From assembly GCF_900101295.1 (NCBI RefSeq), contig NZ_FOIL01000008.1, positions 1 through 64,000 on the forward strand: DNA of 64,000 nt, given 5' to 3'. The position numbers and the translations under genes were made by a program. Source of the stretch: [Clostridium] aminophilum (GTDB taxonomy: Bacteria; Bacillota; Clostridia; Lachnospirales; Lachnospiraceae). This document shows, piece after piece, positions 17,636 through 24,231 of this stretch (within the stretch, counting starts at the first letter, position 1; each line of letters begins with the position of its first letter). The notes below the pieces were generated by a model, which was not told the origin of the DNA, did not search any database, and saw nothing but the letters and a program-made list of their open reading frames with translations.

Positions 17636-19816
17636 ATGGAATGGGAGACGGTTGTACGGACGGCCGGATTCATTATGATACTGCTGTATTTTCTCTGCGG
17701 CATTGATGATTCGATCTGGTTTCTCTACTCGTTTCTTGCCGGAATCCGGTATCACCGGAACGGCGAGGATGAGGAACTGGACTTTGTGAAACTGCGGAAT
17801 ACTCCGCCGAAGATGCTGGCGGTTACGATTGCGGCATGGCACGAGGCGAATGTCATCGGCGATGTGATTACGAATTTTTTGAACACCACGGATTATCCGA
17901 AGTCCATGTATCATCTGTTCGTCGGCGTTTATCCCAACGATCCGGATACGATCGCGGCGGTCGAGAAGATGAGACGGATTTATCCGAATGTGCATCCGGT
18001 TGTCAACTGTCAGAATGGTCCGACGACGAAGGCGCAGAATATCAACCATGTGATCCGTCAGATTCACCTGTTTGAGAAAGAGCGGAAGATCCGGTTTGCC
18101 TCACTGACCGTTCACGATTCGGAGGATGTCATCCACACATACGAACTTCTCGCAACCAATTATCTGATTGACCGGCATGATGCGCTGCAGTTTCCGGTAT
18201 TTCCGATTATGGAGATGCCCCGGTTCAGCAATTTCTTCCGGCAGATCACGACGGCGACCTATGCCGATGAGTTTGCGGAGAATCACTATATCTCGCTGGT
18301 TGGACGGAGAAATCTCCATGCGTTTGTGCCCTGTGCCGGGACAGGATTCGCGATTTCCGGAAGACGTCTTGCGGAATTCGGAGATCGGGATGTGCTTCCG
18401 GCGGAGAGTCTGACGGAGGATTATCTGCTGTCACTGACACTGTATAAGAAGGGGATACCGCTTTATTATGTTCTGAACCGGCTGCCCCGGGTGATGAAAA
18501 ACGGAAAAGTCAGCATGGATTTTCTCACAACCCGTTCCATGTTTCCGAATACGTTTGCCGCGGCGGTTCGCCAGAAGACGCGGTGGACGTACGGGATTAC
18601 CATGCAGTCCGTCAGCATGAAGGATGTGTTTGCAGCCAACGGGGTCTCTTTTGCCGGCCGGTATTCGTTCTATAAGGATCTGAAGGCCAAGGTGGTGAAT
18701 CTGATTCCGATTGTGGGATATCTGGTGTCGATCTACTGTCTTTTTGCCGCTGCTTTCGGACTGGAACCGCTGTACCGGGAAGGTACGCCGGCTTATTACA
18801 TGGCGGAGGCGGTCTTTGTGATGATGATCATACGGCAGATCTTCCGGGGATATGCGCTGTTCTGCGTCTATGGCATGCGAAGCGTCTTTTTCGGCTGTCT
18901 TCTTCCGCCGCTTTTTCCGATTCGGCTGATTTACGGAAACATTATCAATTTTGCGGCGACGCTGCAGGCGGTTCGGATGAAACTGTTCGGAGAGAAGAGA
19001 ACAGGAGAAAAGAAGACGGGCGAAGAGAACGCAGGCGAAGAAAAAACGGGCGGAGAAAAGACGAACGGAGAGGCCGGTGCCGCGCCGGAGGAAAACAGAA
19101 AGATCCAATGGGCGAAGACCGATCACGAGTTTCTGAACCGGCATCAGCTGCGGAGGTATCGCCGGATGATCGGCGACGTGCTGATCTGTCAGGGATATCT
19201 CACCGCGGAGCAGTTCCGTGATTGTCTCGGGCAGGTGAATAAGGAGCACGGTGAGCAGATCGGAGAGTATCTGATCCGGAAGAACGTGATTACGGAAGAA
19301 CAGATGGTGCGCGCCCTTGCTCATGTAAAACATATTCAGTTCATTCCGGATGAGGTGGTCCGCTGTCTGAAACTGTGGAAAGATCCGGAGCGCTTTGATT
19401 ACCGCAGGCTGTGTGAAGACAGAATCTTCCCGCTGACCATCGAGAATGATATCTGCATCATCGGAATCAGCAGCAGGACAAAAGATGCCGCAGTGGAGGC
19501 GTTCCGTATCCGCTATGGTCTCGGAATTCGGAAAATGTATCTGACGGAGCATATGATTGGTGAAATGATCCGTCAGGCGGAAACTCTGCACCACAAAGAC
19601 TCGGAGAATCCCGCGGCCCCGGCAAAGGCGGAAACGCAGGATGTACCAGAGGTGCCGGAGAAGGCTGACGCGGCGGCAGTGCAGACGCTTCAGGCGTCCA
19701 GAGAGGCCTATCACGCCGGCCGGATCAGTTTTGAACAGCTTGTCCTGATCGGAACATATGTATTCCGGCTCGGAAAAACGGAAGACGAAATCCGGGTCAT
19801 TATGGGAATCGGATGA
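17636..19816 (+). CDS. NfrB-like membrane glycosyltransferase with MshEN domain
   Basis: A 726-residue protein. After an N-terminal membrane helix comes a family-2 glycosyltransferase domain with HDSED near residue 160, TEDYLLS near 260 and QKTRWTYG near 315, then several membrane helices to about 450. An acidic KTGEE/KTGGE-rich linker (about 455-490) leads to a MshEN-type domain: two 24-residue units starting near M511 and Q541 (G-x-x-L-I-x-x-G-x-L-T-x-E-Q pattern). In E. coli NfrB this domain binds c-di-GMP and activates exopolysaccharide synthesis. Both units lack the leading Arg of the RLG motif. No NfrA partner is present. A C-terminal tail of about 60 residues follows. Confidence 0.82.
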   Translation: MEWETVVRTAGFIMILLYFLCGIDDSIWFLYSFLAGIRYHRNGEDEELDFVKLRNTPPKMLAVTIAAWHEANVIGDVITNFLNTTDYPKSMYHLFVGVYPNDPDTIAAVEKMRRIYPNVHPVVNCQNGPTTKAQNINHVIRQIHLFEKERKIRFASLTVHDSEDVIHTYELLATNYLIDRHDALQFPVFPIMEMPRFSNFFRQITTATYADEFAENHYISLVGRRNLHAFVPCAGTGFAISGRRLAEFGDRDVLPAESLTEDYLLSLTLYKKGIPLYYVLNRLPRVMKNGKVSMDFLTTRSMFPNTFAAAVRQKTRWTYGITMQSVSMKDVFAANGVSFAGRYSFYKDLKAKVVNLIPIVGYLVSIYCLFAAAFGLEPLYREGTPAYYMAEAVFVMMIIRQIFRGYALFCVYGMRSVFFGCLLPPLFPIRLIYGNIINFAATLQAVRMKLFGEKRTGEKKTGEENAGEEKTGGEKTNGEAGAAPEENRKIQWAKTDHEFLNRHQLRRYRRMIGDVLICQGYLTAEQFRDCLGQVNKEHGEQIGEYLIRKNVITEEQMVRALAHVKHIQFIPDEVVRCLKLWKDPERFDYRRLCEDRIFPLTIENDICIIGISSRTKDAAVEAFRIRYGLGIRKMYLTEHMIGEMIRQAETLHHKDSENPAAPAKAETQDVPEVPEKADAAAVQTLQASREAYHAGRISFEQLVLIGTYVFRLGKTEDEIRVIMGIG

Positions 19817-19871
19817 GAGAACGGACGGCCGTCCGATCGAAGCCTCATTTTGTCAATCGAAATTTCTGAAT

Positions 19872-20204
19872 TCAAAGATTGTCCTCACCCCATCGCTTCA
19901 GCTGAAGAAGGATGGGGATGAGGCTTTTTGCGTTTGGGGTCAGCTGATATTCCACCCGCACCGGCATCTCGTCATACTGGATGCGGGAGACCAGGCCGTC
20001 CGCTTCCAGTTCTTTTAAGGAGTGCGACAGCATGGTGCTGGTGATCCCATGGATTGTGCGACGGAGCTCGCCGTAGCGAACGACTTCATTGTAATCGATG
20101 ACACAGAGGATCAGAATTTTCCATTTTCCGCCGACAAGGTCCAGCACTTTCTTGAGTCCGCAGCCCTCCCCGGCGATGTCTCTGCATAATGGTTCTTTGT
20201 TCAT
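19872..20204 (-). CDS. HxlR-family winged-helix regulator
   Basis: A 110-residue HxlR regulator with family sequence GGKWKILILCVI near residue 22, the recognition segment GITSTMLSHSLKELEADGLV and the wing VRVEYQLTPNAKSL. Cys8 and Cys15 at the N-terminus recall thiol-sensing relatives (HypR, QorR), but redox sensing is not shown. I start at 20204, where the sequence begins NKEPLCRDI as in other HxlR proteins. It is divergent from the ferredoxin/NapH-like pair and is the likely regulator of that group. Confidence 0.88.
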   Translation of the reverse strand: MNKEPLCRDIAGEGCGLKKVLDLVGGKWKILILCVIDYNEVVRYGELRRTIHGITSTMLSHSLKELEADGLVSRIQYDEMPVRVEYQLTPNAKSLIPILLQLKRWGEDNL

Positions 20205-20412
20205 TTCGGTATCCTGTCCCTTTCTGTAACCGCAGTGACGGTAAGATTTTCCGTACCAGATTAATATAAAAATGGTGCTTGATATATTTTTTATACCACA
20301 TATAATAGTAGTACCTTCCGGAGATCGCAAGATGAAATTACGGCTTCGGAGCGGCAAAGAGTAAGAAAAGGGACAGAAGCCGGAAAGAACCGGTTAAGAA
20401 ATGAGGTAGAAA
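20205..20412. promoter_or_regulatory. Divergent promoter region, HxlR gene / ferredoxin gene
   Basis: About 200 bases with an AT-rich core. GGTACTACTATTATATGTGG on the minus strand and GTACCAGATTAATATAAA on the plus give loosely inverted GTAC-flanked halves (20256-20320), a plausible HxlR operator. Exact -35/-10 boxes were not fixed. Confidence 0.35.
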
Positions 20413-20616
20413 ATGAAACGTGCTGTAAACGATCGGAAACGATGCGTTGCCTGCGGCGTCTGTGCACTGCAGTGTCCAAGGGAGGCAATTGTGATTGAGA
20501 ACGGCTGCTGGGCGGCGGTTGACCTGGAGAAATGCGTCGGCTGCGGCATCTGTGAGAAGGCCTGTCCGGCGGGGTCAATCCGTGTGGAGGTAATGGAGGT
20601 CGCAGATGGCAAATAA
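20413..20616 (+). CDS. 2[4Fe-4S] ferredoxin
   Basis: A 67-residue ferredoxin with two complete cluster motifs, CVACGVCALQCP and CVGCGICEKACP. It carries two low-potential electrons. Its last codons overlap the start of the next gene by 11 bases, so the two are translationally coupled and probably form one electron-transfer unit. The short basic N-terminus shows no membrane anchor. Confidence 0.92.
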   Translation: MKRAVNDRKRCVACGVCALQCPREAIVIENGCWAAVDLEKCVGCGICEKACPAGSIRVEVMEVADGK

Positions 20617-21205
20617 GAAAAACACACACTGGTATGATTATCTGTGGATCTGGAGCATCGTGTATTTTGCGCTCGGATTCTTTAATATTATGTTTGCATG
20701 GCTCGGCATGATCGATTTTATCCTGCCGCTGATCTTTGCGGTTGCCGGCGGCAACAAATGGTTCTGCAATCACATGTGCGGAAGAGGACAGCTTTTCTGG
20801 GTGCTGGGAAGAAAACTGAAATGTTCCCGGGGGAAGGCCGCCCCGCGCTGGATGGCATCCACCGGATTCCGGTACGGTTTTCTGGTATTTTTCCTGACAA
20901 TGTTCGGAAATATGCTGTTCCAGACGTACATGGTCTTTGCGGGCGCGGGATCTCTGCGGAAGGCGATCAAGCTGTTCTGGACCTTCCGGGTTCCGTGGGA
21001 GTGGGCGTATCACGGAAGCGTTCTTCCGGCCTGGACCGCGCAGTTTGCATTCGGCTTCTACAGCCTGATGCTGACGTCCACCCTTATCGGTCTGATCGTG
21101 ATGGCGCTGTACAAGGAGAGAACCTGGTGCTCCTTCTGTCCGATGGGAACCATGACGCAGGGAATCTGTAAGCTGAAGGCAAATAAAACGAGGCCCGCAG
21201 AATAA
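20606..21205 (+). CDS. NapH-like Fe-S-associated membrane protein
   Basis: A 199-residue membrane protein with about four helices. Two Cys motifs of the NapH/NosR/YccM group lie at the membrane face: CNHMCGRGQLFW near residue 54 and CSFCPMGTM near 173. Those proteins pass electrons from quinol or flavoprotein to a partner and normally carry two C-terminal ferredoxin clusters. Here these are missing, while the overlapping upstream gene encodes a separate ferredoxin, so the usual fusion appears split. The physiological acceptor is unknown. Confidence 0.75.
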   Translation: MANKKNTHWYDYLWIWSIVYFALGFFNIMFAWLGMIDFILPLIFAVAGGNKWFCNHMCGRGQLFWVLGRKLKCSRGKAAPRWMASTGFRYGFLVFFLTMFGNMLFQTYMVFAGAGSLRKAIKLFWTFRVPWEWAYHGSVLPAWTAQFAFGFYSLMLTSTLIGLIVMALYKERTWCSFCPMGTMTQGICKLKANKTRPAE

Positions 21206-21272
21206 GGGCGGAAACGGGAAAAGAAAACAGATAAACAAACAGGAAAAGAAAGCCTGGAAAGGATGAAATGAA

Positions 21273-21668
21273 ATGACAATACAGGAAAGAGCGGAAAAAG
21301 CGGTAGAGTTAAAACTGAGCGGAAGATGCAACTGTGCACAGGCGGTGGCCACGGTGCTGGCAGACCAGACGGAACTTTCGGAAGAGCAACTGAGAATGCT
21401 CACGGCCGGATTCTGCGCCGGCATGGGAAATCTTCAGGCGACCTGCGGCGCCCTCATCGGAGCAGGCATGATCACCGGACTGAAGACGGAGGGAAGAGGA
21501 ACCCTCGGCATGACAAAGCAGATCCAGGAAGAGTTCGGACGCCGCTGCGGCGCGCTGAAGTGCGGCGATCTGAAGACGATGACGGACGGAAAACCGTTGT
21601 GCAGCTGTGAGGACTGCGTCCGCAACGCCGTGATGATCTACGGAGAGAAGATGGGGATTACAGAGTAA
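21273..21668 (+). CDS. C_GCAxxG_C_C family redox-type protein
   Basis: A 131-residue protein of the C_GCAxxG_C_C family, with CNCAQAVATVLAD near residue 19, FCAGMGNLQATCGALIGAGM near 47 and a C-terminal CGDLK...CSCEDCVRNAV. Conserved Cys residues suggest cofactor or metal binding. Members are common in anaerobes, often near electron-transfer genes; the reaction is not known. It follows the NapH-like gene by 67 bases and precedes the MATE gene by 16, making a likely operon with 20413-23028. Confidence 0.82.
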   Translation: MTIQERAEKAVELKLSGRCNCAQAVATVLADQTELSEEQLRMLTAGFCAGMGNLQATCGALIGAGMITGLKTEGRGTLGMTKQIQEEFGRRCGALKCGDLKTMTDGKPLCSCEDCVRNAVMIYGEKMGITE

Positions 21669-21684
21669 GAGTGCAGGAGAAACA

Positions 21685-23028
21685 ATGACACAGAGAGAAG
21701 CGATCCGCCTGTCGGATCATTTCGATTATAAACGGCTCCTTCGGTTTACCGGACCGTCGATCCTGACGATGATTTTTGCATCAATCTACAGCATCGTGGA
21801 CGGATATTTCGTATCGAACTATGCCGGGGCGATTCCCTTTGCCGCGCTGAATATCATGATGCCATTCCTGATGATTCTCGCGGCGGTGGGATTCATGTTC
21901 GGTTCCGGCGGAACCGCGCTGGTTTCGCTGAAGCTGGGACAGAAAAAAGTAAAAGAGGCCAATGAGATATTTTCCCTGATCACCTATGTCCTGATCGCGA
22001 TCGGTCTTGTGACGTCCGTGATCGGATATGTGATCACGCCGCAGGTGGCAGAGATCCTGGGCGTGACGGAAGAACTGAGGCCGTACAGCATTCTGTATGC
22101 AAGAATCAATATGGTCGGCAACACGGCGTTTATGCTGCAGCATTTGTTTCAGAGTTTTCTGATTGCGGCGGAAAAGCCGAAAATGGGATTCCGGGTTACG
22201 GTGGCGGCCGGTGTGACGAATATCATTCTGGATTTCCTGCTGGTCGGCGTGCTCGGACTGGGACTTCCCGGTGCGGCATGGGCGACGGTCATCAGCCAGA
22301 CTGTCGGCGGCGTGATTCCGCTGGTATATTTTATGTTTCCGAATTCGTCGGTCCTTCGTCTCGGCGGACTGCGGTGGAATCTGTCGGCGCTTGTTCAAAC
22401 CTGTTCCAACGGATCCAGTGAATTTTTGTCGAATGCATCCGCTTCGATCGTCGGCATGCTTCTGAACAGACAACTTCTGACATACATGGGGACCAACGGC
22501 GTTGCGGCCTACGGAGTCATCATGTATGTTAATTTTGTTTTTGTCGGCATCTATTTCGGGTTTGCCATGGGCGTGTCGCCGGTCATCGGCTATCACTATG
22601 GAGCGGACAACCGGGAGGAACTCCGGAATCTGTTCCGGCGGTGTCTGGTGCTGATTGCCTCCGCGGGCGTCATCCTGACGATTCTGGCGGAAGTCTTCGC
22701 CGGTCTTCTCGCAAAGATTTTCGTCGGGTATGATCCGGAACTCTACTCTCTCACGGTTTCCGGCATGCGGATCTATGACCTGGCCTTTGTGATGATGGGT
22801 TTAAATGTGCTCGGATCGGCTCTTTTTACCTCACTCAGCAACGGCAAGATCTCCGCTCTGCTCTCGCTGATCCGTTCCGTGGTGCTGCAGGTATCGCTGA
22901 TTCTGATTCTACCGCTGATCTTCGGCGGACAGTCGCTCTGGGCGGTGGTCATCGCCGTGGAGACAGGTACCCTTTTGGTGACGTGGCGGATGATCGTCCG
23001 TTACCGGTCAAAATATCACTACTATTGA
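21685..23028 (+). CDS. MATE-family multidrug exporter
   Basis: A 447-residue protein with 12 predicted membrane helices in two related halves, and the MATE sequences GPSILTMIFASIYSIVDGYF near residue 15 and GFAMGVSPVIGYHYGA near 290. MATE proteins expel cationic drugs or metabolites using sodium or proton gradients. It begins 16 bases after the C_GCAxxG_C_C gene. A terminator at 23051 ends the unit. The substrate is not predictable. Confidence 0.9.
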   Translation: MTQREAIRLSDHFDYKRLLRFTGPSILTMIFASIYSIVDGYFVSNYAGAIPFAALNIMMPFLMILAAVGFMFGSGGTALVSLKLGQKKVKEANEIFSLITYVLIAIGLVTSVIGYVITPQVAEILGVTEELRPYSILYARINMVGNTAFMLQHLFQSFLIAAEKPKMGFRVTVAAGVTNIILDFLLVGVLGLGLPGAAWATVISQTVGGVIPLVYFMFPNSSVLRLGGLRWNLSALVQTCSNGSSEFLSNASASIVGMLLNRQLLTYMGTNGVAAYGVIMYVNFVFVGIYFGFAMGVSPVIGYHYGADNREELRNLFRRCLVLIASAGVILTILAEVFAGLLAKIFVGYDPELYSLTVSGMRIYDLAFVMMGLNVLGSALFTSLSNGKISALLSLIRSVVLQVSLILILPLIFGGQSLWAVVIAVETGTLLVTWRMIVRYRSKYHYY

Positions 23029-23050
23029 TAAAAGATTATAACAGATATGT

Positions 23051-23088
23051 AAAATCCAAATCCGTTTCGGGTTTGGATTTTTTCTTTT
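23051..23088 (+). terminator. Terminator after the MATE gene
   Basis: AAATCCAAATCCG pairs with CGGGTTTGGATTT, followed by TTTCTTTT. It isolates the microcompartment locus from upstream transcription. Confidence 0.88.
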
Positions 23089-23424
23089 GTCTGAATCATT
23101 TCTTAACTCATCCGTAAAAACAAAAAACATAAAAAATATTATTAAGTCCGGAAGGAAAATACCCGGAAAAATGCCAGGTGAGGAATTTACAACTTTCGGT
23201 CTGTACGCTGTCTGTCCTCGAATGGTCAGATCTGTTAATTTATCTCTGGATGGCGGACGCGGGATCGGCAATGGGGGAAACCGCTCCGCAGAGAAAAATC
23301 CCCTCCCCCTCCGGGGGCGGACAGTGAAAGACAGATGAGGCGAACCGGTAGCCTGCTGTGGGGGGATTTGACTCAAACGAAAAGGGAAACATATTGATCG
23401 GATGCAAGTGAAAGAAGGGGGAAA
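23089..23424 (+). promoter_or_regulatory. Leader region of the microcompartment locus
   Basis: About 340 bases between the MATE terminator and the channel gene. It includes an AT-rich block (23100-23150, likely promoter) and a CCCCTCCCCCTCCGGGGG hairpin (23307-23325). No known riboswitch fold was recognised. The main promoter of the locus is probably here and is the likely target of the response regulator at 34443 (inference). Confidence 0.4.
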
Positions 23425-24153
23425 ATGGTTTACTTATCGGAATTTGTCGGAAGTCTGATCTTTCTTCTGGGCGGATACACCTACATGAGCAATATCTGCC
23501 TGAAGAAGACACAGGTCAGCAAGCTGAATTACGTGGAGCTGTCGACCGCGTGGTCGCTGGCAGTCGGCTTTGGCCTCTGCCTGGCCGTTGTACTCGGGGG
23601 ACCGGCCCTGTTAAATCCGGGTGTGGTTGTGGGACAGCTTCTGATCGGGGGAATTACGGCGGAGGAGGCTGCAAAATTCCTGCTGATGGAATTTCTTGCA
23701 GCGGGCGCGGCGGTTGCACTTACCGTCGTAAACTTCTACGACAGCTTTAAGGCGAGCACGGGTATGAGCAAGCGCGGAATCTTCTCCGCATATCCGGTGG
23801 AAAAGAACATGCCGTTGAACTTCATTCAGGAAGTGTGTGCGACATTTACCTTCCTGTTCCTGGTGCTCGGCGGAGTCCGGGCAACGGACGGAAAGACAGC
23901 GGCGCTTCAGATCGGTGCCATCGGCATTGCGGCAGTCGCTTACATGTCCTACACACTGAACCTGACCGGCTTTTCCATGAACGCCATGCGTTCGGTGTTC
24001 AGCAGCATCTGGTTTGCGATTCTTCCGATTCCGTGCAAGGAAGGCGAGAAGGTCGACTGGACCTATCAGTTGGTGGTGAATCTTCTGGGAAGCACCACCG
24101 GCGGCGTTCTGGCGGTGATGGCCATTGATGCCTGCGCGAAGGCGCTGGCGTGA
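23425..24153 (+). CDS. MIP-family (aquaglyceroporin-like) diffusion channel with altered NPA boxes
   Basis: A 242-residue protein with six membrane helices and the two half-helix loops of the aquaporin/glycerol-facilitator family. The first box reads NPG (N64-P65-G66) and the second NAM followed by Arg189 in TGFSMNAMRS, where the family normally has NPA and NPAR. As the first gene of a diol-dehydratase microcompartment locus it takes the place of PduF, the propanediol facilitator. It most likely passes a small uncharged diol. The altered boxes suggest a changed pore. Start supported by AAGGGGG upstream. Confidence 0.7.
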   Translation: MVYLSEFVGSLIFLLGGYTYMSNICLKKTQVSKLNYVELSTAWSLAVGFGLCLAVVLGGPALLNPGVVVGQLLIGGITAEEAAKFLLMEFLAAGAAVALTVVNFYDSFKASTGMSKRGIFSAYPVEKNMPLNFIQEVCATFTFLFLVLGGVRATDGKTAALQIGAIGIAAVAYMSYTLNLTGFSMNAMRSVFSSIWFAILPIPCKEGEKVDWTYQLVVNLLGSTTGGVLAVMAIDACAKALA

Positions 24154-24184
24154 CGGAGAAATCCATCGAAAACAGTTTGTCATG

Positions 24185-24202
24185 ATATCGATAAAACGAT
24201 AT
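24185..24202. promoter_or_regulatory. Inverted repeat before the glycyl-radical enzyme gene
   Basis: ATATCG and CGATAT around ATAAAA, 30 bases upstream of the dehydratase start and just before its GAGGAGG site. It could be an operator or a small mRNA hairpin affecting translation. Function is a guess. Confidence 0.35.
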
Positions 24203-24231
24203 TCAGGAAATAAAAGAGGAGGTTTTTACAA

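Noticed and set aside
23089-23424. Cobalamin or other riboswitch before the microcompartment locus
   Set aside because: No B12-box or other conserved riboswitch core was found, and the dehydratase does not use B12.
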